Assembly: GCA_021463505.1 (NCBI GenBank)
Contig: JAJTYR010000008.1
Location: 1 to 64,000, forward strand
Reading direction: 5' to 3'
DNA: 64,000 nt
Source: Burkholderiaceae bacterium
Lineage (GTDB): Bacteria > Pseudomonadota > Gammaproteobacteria > Burkholderiales > Burkholderiaceae_E
Shown here: positions 1-8,780 of the stretch, piece after piece
How positions within the stretch are numbered: position 1 is the first letter of the stretch
How the letters are laid out: each line of letters begins with the position of its first letter
Program-made: the position numbers and the translations under genes
The notes under the pieces: model-generated
The model's database searches: none
The model's input: only the letters and a program-made list of their open reading frames with translations
Told to the model about the DNA's origin: nothing

Positions 1-1
1 G

Positions 2-202
2 GTCGGGCAACTCGAGAGCGGTGAATTTCATCGACAGACGAGCCTGCTCGCCGCGGCATGGCCCGCCGGCACGGTGGAGGCACTCGAAGTACCCGGTCGC
101 CACCATCTGTCGGTGCTCGAGGCGCTTGCCGAGCGCAGCCATCCGCTGCACAGCGCGGCGCTGGCATTCTGCGCCGGTACGAGTCACGGCACGAACCCCT
201 GA
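2..202 (+). CDS. alpha/beta hydrolase, C-terminal fragment (arylformamidase-like)
   Basis: Only the last 66 codons are inside the window; the gene begins upstream of base 1. The visible protein has GQLESGEFHRQTSLL, then an AW...VEALEVPGRHHLSVLEAL stretch and ends at a TGA at 200-202. The Glu-Ser-x-Glu-Phe motif followed by the PGRHH stretch, with the second His the likely catalytic histidine, is typical of the C-terminus of the kynurenine-formamidase/BD-FAE-like esterases. The true substrate cannot be told from this fragment. The gene converges on the HIBADH-like gene on the other strand, 64 bases away. Confidence 0.7.
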   Translation, partial: VGQLESGEFHRQTSLLAAAWPAGTVEALEVPGRHHLSVLEALAERSHPLHSAALAFCAGTSHGTNP

Positions 203-266
203 GCGCGGCGAACCGTCGAGTGCGCGGCGTCGCGGCCCAGCGTCGCGAGCGTGCCCGCCCGCAGAC

Positions 267-1160
267 CTATTCGTCGTTCGCCGCCCGCCCCCGGTTGGCG
301 CCTTCGAGCACGCGCAGCAGCGACGAGGTGTCGTCGCGCCCCCAGCCATTGCCGACGAGCGCGTTCAACTGCTGCGAGACGATCGCCGTGGCGGGCAACG
401 ACAGGCCAAGCACCGCCGTGGCCTCGACCACGAGCCCGAAGTCCTTCTGGTGCAATCGCGCCTCGATGCCGGCCGCGAAATCCCGTGCGGCCATCTTCGG
501 GCCCATCAGGTCGAGCATCCGGCTGCCGGCCATGCCCGCCTGCAGCGCCGGCAGCATCCGCGCCGGATCGACACCGTTGGCCGACGCGAACAGCATCGCC
601 TCGGCGATGCCTTCGATGTTCACGACCTGCACGATCTGGTTGCAGGCCTTCACGACCTGGCCGGCTCCGTGGCCACCCACGTGCGTGATCGTGCGTCCGA
701 GCCGCTCGAGCAGCGGGCGCGCGCGCCCGAGCACCGCCGCGTCGCCGCCGACGATGATCGACAGCGTGGCCTCGCGCGCACCCACGGTGCCACCCGAGAC
801 GGGACAGTCGAGCATGTCGACGCGCTGCTGCGCGAGGCGGCGCGCGAACGCACGCGTGGCCACCGCGGAGATGGTGGAGAAGTCGATGACGATCGCACCT
901 GCCGCAACGGCACCCGCGGCGCCGTTCTCACCGAACAGCACTGCCTCGACGTCGGCGGTTGCGGTCACGTTGGTGCAGACGAAGTCAGCCTTGCGCGCCG
1001 CCTCGGCCGGTGTCTGCGCATAGTGCGCGCCACGCGCCAGCAACGCCTGCGCGGCCTCGTGCCGCCGCGTGTGCACCGCGATCTCATGGCCCGCATCGAT
1101 CAGGTGGCCAATCATCGGCGCGCCCATCGCACCGGCACCGATGAATCCGATTTTCGACAT
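267..1160 (-). CDS. NAD(P)-dependent 3-hydroxyisobutyrate dehydrogenase-family reductase
   Basis: The 297-residue protein starts with a Rossmann nucleotide-binding motif (IGFIGAGAMGAPM, residues 4-16), has the substrate-binding DCPVSGGTVGA signature near residue 120 and the catalytic-lysine segment GAGQVVKACNQI near residue 170. This is the beta-hydroxyacid dehydrogenase family, which includes 3-hydroxyisobutyrate dehydrogenase and tartronate semialdehyde reductase (GarR). Length is normal. The ATG at 1160 was chosen because the Rossmann fold begins directly after it; the open frame extends upstream without homology. The gene lies 37 bases downstream of a TRAP solute-binding protein on the same strand, suggesting uptake and oxidation of a small organic acid. 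The exact substrate is not determined. Confidence 0.85.
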   Translation of the reverse strand: MSKIGFIGAGAMGAPMIGHLIDAGHEIAVHTRRHEAAQALLARGAHYAQTPAEAARKADFVCTNVTATADVEAVLFGENGAAGAVAAGAIVIDFSTISAVATRAFARRLAQQRVDMLDCPVSGGTVGAREATLSIIVGGDAAVLGRARPLLERLGRTITHVGGHGAGQVVKACNQIVQVVNIEGIAEAMLFASANGVDPARMLPALQAGMAGSRMLDLMGPKMAARDFAAGIEARLHQKDFGLVVEATAVLGLSLPATAIVSQQLNALVGNGWGRDDTSSLLRVLEGANRGRAANDE

Positions 1161-1197
1161 TGCACGACACCCCGGATGGATTCTGGGCGAACAGCCC

Positions 1198-2223
1198 CTA
1201 ATGCAGGCGCGCCACCTCGGCGCGGAACTCCCTGAGCACCTGCTCGGGATCGGCCAGTCCGCGTGCCCTGGCGTCGACCACCCACTTGTCTTCGAGCGGT
1301 TCCACCCGAACGCGGATTTCGTCGACGAAGGCTCTGTCTGCGACCATGGCGCGCACACCCGTCGCCTGCATCAGCGCAATGCCGCGACGATCGGCCTGAT
1401 CCCAGGCTCGGCCGAACAGCATGGCCGCGTGCTCGCCCGACAGCCGTTCGATCGACGCCTGGTCGGTCTTCGAGATGCGCTCCCAGGTGGCCTGATTCAT
1501 CACGAACGCGAAACTGGTGTTGTACAGGCCGCCCGGCACGGTGGTGCAATGGTGGATCGCCTTCTCGAGTCTCAGCGAAGAAATCGACTCGGCCGGCGAG
1601 AAGGTGCCATCGATGGCGCCCGAACCGAGCAGCTCGAGCGTCTCGGAGGCCGGCCTCATCACCACCGCCGCACCGATCGCCTTGCCGATGTCGCTCACCG
1701 TGCCGCCGTCGATCCGGAAGCGCAGGCCCGACATGTCGGCGAGCGAACCGACCGGCCGGCGGGCATTGCAGATCCGGCCAGGGCCATGCGTGAACACCGT
1801 GATCACCTTCAGGCCGCGATGGTCGTTCAGGGCCGCCAGGTACCGGGCGAAGATCCGCTGGTACGCCAGCGATGCCGTCTCGGCGGTGTCGCCCCCGAAC
1901 GGCATCTCGGCGATCTGCGTGCTGGGATACCTGCCCGGCGTGTAGCCGTGCACCGAGAACGACAGATCGGCCAGCCCGTCGCGCACCGCGTCGAAAGTGC
2001 CTGGCGGCGGACTCACCGGCCGGGGCAGCGGGCTGCAACGCACGCGCGAGCTGGTCACCTGCTCCACCTCCGCGCACCACTTCGCCTGCGACTGCGACAG
2101 CGGATGCGAGGCCGGAAGCCAGCTCGAGGTCTGCAGCACGACCGGTTGCGCGCGCCCCGCCGCGGGCCACGCGGCCAGCCACACGACCGACAACACAGCA
2201 ACGAACATGGCGCTCGGGCGCAT
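1198..2223 (-). CDS. TRAP transporter substrate-binding protein, DctP family
   Basis: This 341-residue periplasmic protein begins with a Sec signal peptide (hydrophobic residues about 6-25, cleavage after AGRA) and continues with the DctP fold: an early LQTSSWLPASHPLSQ segment, and the conserved MSGLRFRI stretch, whose arginine in this family contacts the carboxylate of the ligand. DctP proteins deliver organic acids to a DctQM permease. No DctQ or DctM gene lies next to it in the window, so it is an orphan binding protein here or uses a distant permease. The start at 2223 is set by the signal peptide. It may be cotranscribed with the reductase downstream. Confidence 0.85.
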   Translation of the reverse strand: MRPSAMFVAVLSVVWLAAWPAAGRAQPVVLQTSSWLPASHPLSQSQAKWCAEVEQVTSSRVRCSPLPRPVSPPPGTFDAVRDGLADLSFSVHGYTPGRYPSTQIAEMPFGGDTAETASLAYQRIFARYLAALNDHRGLKVITVFTHGPGRICNARRPVGSLADMSGLRFRIDGGTVSDIGKAIGAAVVMRPASETLELLGSGAIDGTFSPAESISSLRLEKAIHHCTTVPGGLYNTSFAFVMNQATWERISKTDQASIERLSGEHAAMLFGRAWDQADRRGIALMQATGVRAMVADRAFVDEIRVRVEPLEDKWVVDARARGLADPEQVLREFRAEVARLH

Positions 2224-2338
2224 GTGGGCTCGGAACTCCTCGACGCGGGTGCGGCGGCGCGCCGGGCAGCGCGGCCATCCTCGGCCAAGGATAAGCTCAG
2301 CCGCAGCGCCTGCGGCCGTTCGGGATGGCACCGTCGCA

Positions 2339-3943
2339 TCAGGACTTACCCGAGGCCGCGTCGGCGGGTGGGTCGCCGATACGCCGGCAAGGGCGTTCGG
2401 GAAAATACCGGTCGCAAAAAAAGCACGCGCCCGCGGGCAGCCAGGGCGGCAGCGCGTAATAGCGCTGGCGCACTGCGTCGAGGACCCGGTCACGGTAGAC
2501 CGCGTAACGAAAGCCGTGGCCTTCGACCAGATGGAACACCGCGCCGCGGATCGTGATCTCGCGCGACGTCACGCGATCGAAGTACGGCTCTTCATCCGCG
2601 ATCGTCTGGCTCCGGCGCCGGACGATCAGGATGTCGTGGCCGTCGAGCGTGCGGAAATCGGTGAGGATGTCGTCGTGACGCGCGTGACTGGTGCCCGGCC
2701 CGAACACCATCACGTGCTCGCCGAGCGCGTAGCCGAGCGTCGCCGCTGGCGAATAGCCGTCGGAGGCGATCGCGTAGCGGCCGCGCCAGGGCGCGAGTGC
2801 GCGCGCAAGCTCGTCGGCGTGCACCGTCATGACCAGCCCCTGATAGTCGGGCAGCGACCGGAAGGTCTCGGTGGGCAATGACCGGAAGGCCCCGGTGGGC
2901 AGCAACGCGAGCGCCCCGATCACCATCCAGTGCAGGGCGGCGATCAGGCCGGCGACTGCGAGCGCGAGCGCGCGCGTGCGGGCGCCCGATGACAACACGA
3001 ACCAGAGCACTGCCGGCAGCACGAACGACGCAAGCCAGTGCAGCCCGATCGTCTTCACCAGCGACAGCGCCGCAAAGAACACCAGCGGCACCAGTGCCAG
3101 CCAGCGCAGCGTGGCGCGCGGGTCGCGCGCGGCCGGCGCCGGAACGCCGTCGGATCGCCCGCTGGCCAGGCGCCAGGCGATCGCCGGCGTGAGCACGTAG
3201 ACCACGCTGAGCAGGTACAGCAGTGGCGTGTACCACGACAGGCCGGCATCGGCGTGCCGATTGACCAGGTTGAACATCACGTTCGGCCAGCAATGCTGCG
3301 CGTTCCACGCCATCTGGATCGCGGCCCCGGGCAGCGAACCGACGACGATCAGCGCCAGGCCGGTCAGCGCGCGGCGGTCGGGCCTGCGGATCATGTCGAG
3401 AAAGATCGCGATCGCCAGCAGACCCGCGAAGTACTTCGACAGCAGCGCCCCGCCCAGCGCGAGGCCTGCAGACAGGAAGTCCGCCTTGCGGCCGCTCGCA
3501 CGCGCGCGCAGGTACAGCGCCACGGTCAGCGCGCCGAACAGCATCAGCGGAATGTCGCTGGTGATGGCGACGTTCCACGCATTCAGCGGCACCAGCAGCA
3601 GCAACGTCGCGCCCGTCCACGCCAGCGCCGCGCCATGCCGGCGCAGCACCCACCAGCCCGCTGCGGCCACCAGCGGCGGCGCGAACAGCGCGGGCAGCCG
3701 CAGCACGAAGCGGTGATGCGAGACGGCATCCAGGACGGCGAGCCACCAGCCAACCATCGGCGGGTGGTCGTAGAAGCCCCACGCGGGGTTCTGCCCCCAG
3801 AGATGGAAATAGGCCTCGTCGCCGGTGAACGGCAACGCCGCGGCGAGCCAGGCGCGCAACGCGGTGATCAGCACGAGCACGAGCAGGAAGCCGCGCCGGG
3901 CCGCCATCGCATCGGCGAACGCGCGCTCGACGAAGGCGATCAT
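2339..3943 (-). CDS. ArnT-like glycosyltransferase family 39 membrane protein
   Basis: About 534 residues with many hydrophobic membrane segments. The first periplasmic loop carries PFTGDEAYFHLWGQNP, where the Asp-Glu pair matches the catalytic acidic site of the PMT/ArnT (GT-C, GT83/GT39) superfamily, followed by YDHPPMVGW. Such enzymes transfer sugars from polyprenyl-phosphate carriers onto lipid A or other envelope acceptors. The frame stays open to 4054, but a strong terminator at 3969-3997 lies between that point and the ATG at 3943, so I place the start at 3943; no convincing ribosome site is visible and a start a few codons further in is possible. The C-terminal 150 residues are soluble. 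Confidence 0.8.
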   Translation of the reverse strand: MIAFVERAFADAMAARRGFLLVLVLITALRAWLAAALPFTGDEAYFHLWGQNPAWGFYDHPPMVGWWLAVLDAVSHHRFVLRLPALFAPPLVAAAGWWVLRRHGAALAWTGATLLLLVPLNAWNVAITSDIPLMLFGALTVALYLRARASGRKADFLSAGLALGGALLSKYFAGLLAIAIFLDMIRRPDRRALTGLALIVVGSLPGAAIQMAWNAQHCWPNVMFNLVNRHADAGLSWYTPLLYLLSVVYVLTPAIAWRLASGRSDGVPAPAARDPRATLRWLALVPLVFFAALSLVKTIGLHWLASFVLPAVLWFVLSSGARTRALALAVAGLIAALHWMVIGALALLPTGAFRSLPTETFRSLPDYQGLVMTVHADELARALAPWRGRYAIASDGYSPAATLGYALGEHVMVFGPGTSHARHDDILTDFRTLDGHDILIVRRRSQTIADEEPYFDRVTSREITIRGAVFHLVEGHGFRYAVYRDRVLDAVRQRYYALPPWLPAGACFFCDRYFPERPCRRIGDPPADAASGKS

Positions 3944-3968
3944 CGGCCGGTCGCCAGCAGGCGCGACG

Positions 3969-3997
3969 GCAAAAAAAACGGCGCACATCGCTGTGCG
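3969..3997 (-). terminator. rho-independent terminator downstream of lptF-lptG
   Basis: On the minus strand a perfect 8-bp stem (GGCGCACA/TGTGCGCC) with a 4-base loop is followed after one G by eight T residues. It lies about 140 bases past the lptG stop and just before the start of the glycosyltransferase gene, so it should separate the two transcription units. Confidence 0.85.
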
Positions 3998-4136
3998 CCC
4001 CGAAATGGCAGCATGGCTGCCTCTCCTCCTCCTCGCTTCGAGCAGCCCGCGCACGCCCGCGTTGGCAGGTTGTGGCGTACGCGGCGGCTTGCCGCAGATC
4101 CTAATTCACCACGGGCCTGCGCGTCCACGGAAATCT

Positions 4137-5270
4137 TCAGCGCGTCCGGTCGACCCAGGCGAGCATGCCGAGCGCCAGCACGAACGCGCCAACGCTCGGA
4201 ATGCTGACCGCAAGCAGCGGCGGCCAGGTGTTGAGCAGGCCGAGGTGCGAGAACAGCCCGTTCAGAAAGTGGAAAGCGATCCCCAGCATGATGCCGGCAA
4301 ATACCTTGTAGCCGATGCCACCGGCGCGCGCCTGCAGATAGGCGAACGGCAGTGCGAGCGCCATCATCACGATCACCGCCAACGGGTAGACGATCTTTCG
4401 CGCGAGTGCGATCTCGTAGCGACCGGAGTTCTGCCGGTTTTCCTGCAGGTGCCGGACGTAGCGATACAGGCTCAGCGCCGACATCCGGTCAGGTTGCACC
4501 AGAAGCACCCCGAGCAGCCCTGGCGTGAGGTCGCTCTTCCAGAGGCGTTCGGCCGAACGCGACTGCTCGGCGTGCAGCACCGGCGCGTCGACGCCAATGC
4601 GGGCCTCGACGAAACGCGTCGCGTCGACCTCGGCAAGGCGCCAGGCATCGGGCGGCGCATAGTGGGCAACCCGGGCGTGGACGATCTCGGACAGCCGCAT
4701 CCCGGCGTCGAACTCGAACACGCGCACCTCGCGCAGGGTGCCATCGGGCAGCAGTTCGCCAACATTGACGAAGCGCAGGCGCTCGACCTGGCCGCCGGCG
4801 CCGCGCACCGAGTCCTTCAGCCACAGGCCCGACCGGAATTGCCCGGCCACCGACGCTCCCATCGCCGACAGCCGCAGTTGCTGGGCCAGGCGCTCGGCCG
4901 CCGGTGCGGCCCATTCACCGACCAGTGCGGTGGCGATCGCGATGACCAGGCCGATGCGCGCGACGGTGGCCAGCGCCTGGCGCCGGCTCAGGCCGGCGGC
5001 GCGCATCACGGTGAACTCGGAGTTCGCCGCGAATTGCGCCAGCGCGTAGATGGTGCCGATCAGCGCGACGATCGGCATCAGTTCGTAGACGTGGGCCGGC
5101 AGCCCGAGCAGGACGAAGGCGAGCGCGTGCTGCAGCCGGTAGCCGCCGCGACCGACGTCGTCGAGTTCGTTGATGAAGTCGAAGAACGCGAACAGCGCGA
5201 GAAACCCGAACAGCACGAACACCAGTGCGGCCACGACCTGCCGCCCGAGGTAGCCGCGCAGCGTTCTCAT
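4137..5270 (-). CDS. lptG: LPS export ABC transporter permease LptG
   Basis: The 377-residue YjgP/YjgQ-family permease is one half of the inner-membrane LptBFG transporter that extracts lipopolysaccharide and passes it to LptC and the periplasmic bridge. It opens with MRTLRGYLGRQV, has membrane segments near residues 10-35, 55-80 and 95-120, a periplasmic beta-jellyroll middle region (about 130-260) and three C-terminal membrane segments. The start codon overlaps the lptF stop by four bases (ATGA), the usual coupling of this pair. Length is normal for the family. The terminator at 3969-3997 probably ends the transcript. Confidence 0.95.
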   Translation of the reverse strand: MRTLRGYLGRQVVAALVFVLFGFLALFAFFDFINELDDVGRGGYRLQHALAFVLLGLPAHVYELMPIVALIGTIYALAQFAANSEFTVMRAAGLSRRQALATVARIGLVIAIATALVGEWAAPAAERLAQQLRLSAMGASVAGQFRSGLWLKDSVRGAGGQVERLRFVNVGELLPDGTLREVRVFEFDAGMRLSEIVHARVAHYAPPDAWRLAEVDATRFVEARIGVDAPVLHAEQSRSAERLWKSDLTPGLLGVLLVQPDRMSALSLYRYVRHLQENRQNSGRYEIALARKIVYPLAVIVMMALALPFAYLQARAGGIGYKVFAGIMLGIAFHFLNGLFSHLGLLNTWPPLLAVSIPSVGAFVLALGMLAWVDRTR

Positions 5271-6358
5271 GCACGTCCGACCAGGCGGCGCAGCAGATGC
5301 CGCGGCAGCGTCGTGCGGCGCCAGAGCATCAGGCCGGCCAGTCCCAGCACCCCCGCGTGCAGCACCCAGACGCCAATCCCGAACGACAGCTTCTCGCCGG
5401 AGATCCAGGCCTGCACGAGTGACGTGAGATTGCTGTAGATGACGTAGAACAGCAGCGCCACCAGCAGATTGATGGAACGGCCCACGCGCGGATTGATCGC
5501 CGACAGCGGAATCGCCAGCAGCGCCATCAGCAGCCCGGACACCGGAAGGCTGATGCGCCACGACAGTTCGCCCAGGTGGCGCGGCGTGGGTTCGCGCAGC
5601 AGTTCCCACGTCGACCTGACCTTGGCGCGCTGGTCGGACAGAGTCGGGCTGCGCGACTCGAGCCTCAGCCCGTAGCGCTCGAATTCCATCAACCTGAAAT
5701 CGGGCCTGCCGCGGGTACCGTCGTAGCGGCGGCCGTCCTCGAGAACCAGGAACCGCGTGCCGTCGCGCTCGCTCTCGATGCGGCCGCTGCGCGACACCAC
5801 GACGGTGACGACGTCGCCGCGCTGCTGCGTGACGAACACGTTGCGCACCTCGGTCTGCGCCTCGTTCAGCTCCTCGACGAAGAACACGCGATTGGCCGAG
5901 ACCGATTCGCGGAATCGCCCCGCCGAGACCTGCGAGATGTCTTCGCGCTGCGCGAAACGCTGCTGGTATTCGCCTGCCTGGCGCGCTGCCCAGGGCGACA
6001 CGAAGAACGCGATCAGCGCCACCACCAGGGCAATCGGCGCCGCGAAGCCGAGCACCGGCCGCACCCATGCCGCGAGGCTGCGTCCGCAGGCGAACCAGAT
6101 CACCATCTCGGAGTCGCGGTAGGCGCGCGTCAGCGACATCAGCACCGCGATGTAGATCGTGAGCACCAGCAGCACCGGCAGGACGCTGATCGCATTGAAC
6201 GCGATCAGCGGCAGCACGCTGCCGGTATCGACGCGGCCGCCTGCCGCGCGCCCGAGCAGGCGGATCAGCGACGTCGTCAGCATGATGACGAACAGGGTCG
6301 CGAAGACGGTGCCGGCGAGGTTGACGAGGTCGCGCCGCAGCGCCTTCGTGAAGAGCAT
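5267..6358 (-). CDS. lptF: LPS export ABC transporter permease LptF
   Basis: The 363-residue partner of LptG in the LptB2FG LPS exporter. It starts MLFTKALRRDLVNLAG and carries the family pattern of three N-terminal membrane segments, a long periplasmic domain (about residues 130-265, with a GDVVTVVVSRSGRIES stretch) and three C-terminal segments. The start at 6358 matches the family N-terminus; the frame is open far upstream only as an antisense shadow of pepA. It is divergent from pepA with just 42 bases between the two start codons, an arrangement found in many beta- and gammaproteobacteria. Confidence 0.95.
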   Translation of the reverse strand: MLFTKALRRDLVNLAGTVFATLFVIMLTTSLIRLLGRAAGGRVDTGSVLPLIAFNAISVLPVLLVLTIYIAVLMSLTRAYRDSEMVIWFACGRSLAAWVRPVLGFAAPIALVVALIAFFVSPWAARQAGEYQQRFAQREDISQVSAGRFRESVSANRVFFVEELNEAQTEVRNVFVTQQRGDVVTVVVSRSGRIESERDGTRFLVLEDGRRYDGTRGRPDFRLMEFERYGLRLESRSPTLSDQRAKVRSTWELLREPTPRHLGELSWRISLPVSGLLMALLAIPLSAINPRVGRSINLLVALLFYVIYSNLTSLVQAWISGEKLSFGIGVWVLHAGVLGLAGLMLWRRTTLPRHLLRRLVGRA

Positions 6359-6365
6359 AGCCTCG

Positions 6366-6371
6366 TATAAT
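6366..6371 (+). promoter_or_regulatory. -10 element of the pepA promoter
   Basis: A perfect TATAAT stands 29 bases before the pepA start in the 42-base lptF/pepA gap. Any -35 element would lie inside the first codons of lptF; no good TTGACA match is visible there at 16-18 bases, so the -10 box carries most of the evidence. Confidence 0.55.
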
Positions 6372-6400
6372 CGGCCGGTTCGAGACGAAAAGAGCGAGCG

Positions 6401-7876
6401 ATGCAATTTAGCACAAGGACGACATCCCCCGGACGCCTGCGCGCCGACTGCGCGCTGGTGCCGGTTCTCGCGGGCAAAGAGCTCACCGCCGGCGGCAGGG
6501 AACTCGACGCGGCGCACGGCGGGCGCCTCGCGAAGATGATCCGCACCGGGGATCTGCCGTCGAAGGCCGGCTCCACGCTGCTGGTGCAACTCGATGGCCC
6601 CCTGCCGCGCGCGCTGCTGGTGTCGATGGGCGAGGCGGGCGAAGCAACTGCGAAGGCATTCGCCGACGCGGTGCGCGGCGGCCTGCAGGCCGCCGGGCAA
6701 CTGGCCGTCGAGGAAGCGGTCTCGCTGCTGCACGAGGCGCCGGTGACGGGTCGCGACACCGACTGGAAACTGCGTTCGCAGGTGCTGGTCGGCCGCGAGA
6801 TCGCCTACCGCTTCGAGACGCTGAAGACCAAGCGCGAAACCCGGCCGGTACGCCCGAAACGCGTGGTGCTGCCGGTGCCCCCGGGCGCGGCTTCGCGCAC
6901 CGCTGTCGCGCAGGCCAGCGCCATCGCCAACGGCGTCGACATGGCGCGCGAACTCGGCAACCTGCCAGCCAACCACTGCACGCCCGCCTATCTCGCCGAC
7001 ACCGCGAGGAAAATGGCGCGCGAACTCGGCCTGAAGGCCGAGGTGCTCGACGTGCGCCAGATGCAGGCGCTGAAGATGGGCGCACTGCTGTCGGTGGCAC
7101 GCGGCTCGGCGCAGCCGCCGAAGCTGATCGTGCTGCGCTACCAGGGCGCCGGCACGAAGCAGGCCCCGATCGCGCTGGTGGGCAAGGGCGTCACGTTCGA
7201 CACCGGCGGCATTTCGCTCAAACCCGCTGCCGAGATGGACGAAATGAAGTTCGACATGTGCGGCGCGGCCTCGGTGCTCGGCGTGATGCGCGTCGTCGCC
7301 GAGCTGAAGCTGAAACTGAATCTGGTCGTGGTGGTGCCGGCCACCGAGAACATGCCCGGCGGCCGCGCAACCAGGCCGGGCGACGTCGTCGCCAGCATGT
7401 CGGGGCAGACCGTCGAGATCCTGAACACCGACGCCGAGGGCCGGTTGATCCTGTGCGATGCCCTCACCTACGTGCAGCGCTTCAAGCCGTCGGCGGTGGT
7501 CGACGTGGCCACGCTCACCGGGGCCTGCGTGATCGCGCTCGGCCACCACCATTCGGGCCTGTTCTCGCCGAACGACGGGCTGGCAGCCGAACTGCAGCAA
7601 GCCGGGCGCGACATCGGCGACAGCTGCTGGCGCATGCCGCTCGACGACGAGTATCAGGAGCAGTTGAAGTCGCCCTTCGCCGACATGGCCAACATCGGCG
7701 GCCGACCGGCGGGTTCGGTCACCGCGGCCTGCTTCCTGGCGCGCTTCGCAAAAGGTTACGACTGGGCGCACCTCGACATTGCCGGTACCGCCTGGAAGTC
7801 CGGCACCAGCAAGGGCGCCACCGGCCGGCCGGTGCCGCTGCTCGCCAGCTTCCTGCTGGCGCGCGCACGGGGCTGA
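6401..7876 (+). CDS. pepA: leucyl aminopeptidase (M17 family)
   Basis: A 491-residue cytosolic metallopeptidase that removes N-terminal residues from peptides; PepA homologues also act as DNA-binding proteins in some bacteria. The C-terminal catalytic domain shows VGKGVTFDTGGISLKP (metal-binding Lys and Asp) near residues 260-275 and the M17 signature NTDAEGRL near residue 345. Length and start are normal for the family. It heads a plus-strand operon with holC following after four bases, an order conserved in many proteobacteria. Confidence 0.95.
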   Translation: MQFSTRTTSPGRLRADCALVPVLAGKELTAGGRELDAAHGGRLAKMIRTGDLPSKAGSTLLVQLDGPLPRALLVSMGEAGEATAKAFADAVRGGLQAAGQLAVEEAVSLLHEAPVTGRDTDWKLRSQVLVGREIAYRFETLKTKRETRPVRPKRVVLPVPPGAASRTAVAQASAIANGVDMARELGNLPANHCTPAYLADTARKMARELGLKAEVLDVRQMQALKMGALLSVARGSAQPPKLIVLRYQGAGTKQAPIALVGKGVTFDTGGISLKPAAEMDEMKFDMCGAASVLGVMRVVAELKLKLNLVVVVPATENMPGGRATRPGDVVASMSGQTVEILNTDAEGRLILCDALTYVQRFKPSAVVDVATLTGACVIALGHHHSGLFSPNDGLAAELQQAGRDIGDSCWRMPLDDEYQEQLKSPFADMANIGGRPAGSVTAACFLARFAKGYDWAHLDIAGTAWKSGTSKGATGRPVPLLASFLLARARG

Positions 7877-7880
7877 CGCC

Positions 7881-8315
7881 TTGACGCGCATCGACTTCCA
7901 CTTCAATGCAGCCGACAAGCTGCGCTACGGGTGCCGGCTGGTGCGCAGGATCTATCGCGCGCGCCACAGGATCCTCGTGTGGTGCGACGACGCGGTGCGT
8001 CTGGACGAGTTCGACCGGATGCTGTGGACCTTCTCGCAGCAGGACTTCATCCCTCACGTCGGCGCCGGCGACCCGCTTGCCGCCGGCACGCCGGTGTTGC
8101 TCGCGGCCGAGCCGATCGAGACACCGTTTCACGAAGTGCTGGTAAACCTCGGCAGCGCCACGCCGCCGATGTTCAGCCGCTTCGACCGGCTGATCGAAGT
8201 GGTCGCGTCCGACGAAACCGACCGCCTTGCCGCGCGCGAGCGCTGGCGCTTCTATCGCGATCGCGGCTATCGGCTCGAGCGTCACGATCTCGCCGCGCAC
8301 GCGGAGGCGCCATGA
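7881..8315 (+). CDS. holC: DNA polymerase III subunit chi
   Basis: The 144-residue chi subunit of the clamp-loader complex, which links polymerase III to single-strand-binding protein. Matches to the family include the TRIDFHFNAADKLRYGCRL start, the LWTFSQQDFIPHV stretch and HEVLVNLGS near residue 85. The start is a TTG at 7881, four bases after the pepA stop; no in-frame ATG fits the family N-terminus. The stop overlaps the next gene by four bases (ATGA), indicating translational coupling. Confidence 0.9.
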   Translation: MTRIDFHFNAADKLRYGCRLVRRIYRARHRILVWCDDAVRLDEFDRMLWTFSQQDFIPHVGAGDPLAAGTPVLLAAEPIETPFHEVLVNLGSATPPMFSRFDRLIEVVASDETDRLAARERWRFYRDRGYRLERHDLAAHAEAP

Positions 8316-8734
8316 ACACCGATGACGACCTCGAACACCTGGCCGGCAGGCTGAGAACCGCGGCGGCGGCTTCGGGCGAAACCGGCGACGACGCGATCCC
8401 GCTGCTCACCGAAGTGGTCGAGGTGCCGCGCTACGACAGCAGCGAGCTGCCGCGCACGCTGGTCGAGATCGACTGGGCGCAGCTCGCGATGCGCGTGCGC
8501 GGGAATGTGCTCGAGGGGCTGCTCGGGCGCTCCGACGCGCTGCTCGACGAGCAGCTGCGCACGAGCCTGCAGGTGGTGATCGGACGGGCTACCGAGTCGC
8601 TGGCCGCCGACCTCGGTACCACGCTCGAGCAGCTGATCCGCGACCTGGTCGCGCGCGCGGTCACCGAGGAAATCACCCGGGTGCACGACGAGATGATCCG
8701 CGCGCGCGGCGGCGTAGCCCCCGACCAGGGCTGA
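8312..8734 (+). CDS. hypothetical protein between holC and valS
   Basis: A 140-residue, acidic, cytosolic-looking protein with no signal peptide or membrane segment. It overlaps the holC stop by four bases and precedes valS, so it belongs to the pepA-holC-valS operon. The middle (about 40-60) has a [13 protein letters not shown] motif and the second half is amphipathic helix. I do not recognise a defined domain. Small proteins of this kind are common at this position in Burkholderiales, and the good codon bias supports a real gene. Confidence 0.75.
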   Translation: MNTDDDLEHLAGRLRTAAAASGETGDDAIPLLTEVVEVPRYDSSELPRTLVEIDWAQLAMRVRGNVLEGLLGRSDALLDEQLRTSLQVVIGRATESLAADLGTTLEQLIRDLVARAVTEEITRVHDEMIRARGGVAPDQG

Positions 8735-8780
8735 CCCGAGCCGCAGATATGACTTCACGTTCAATCAAAGACTTGCGAAC

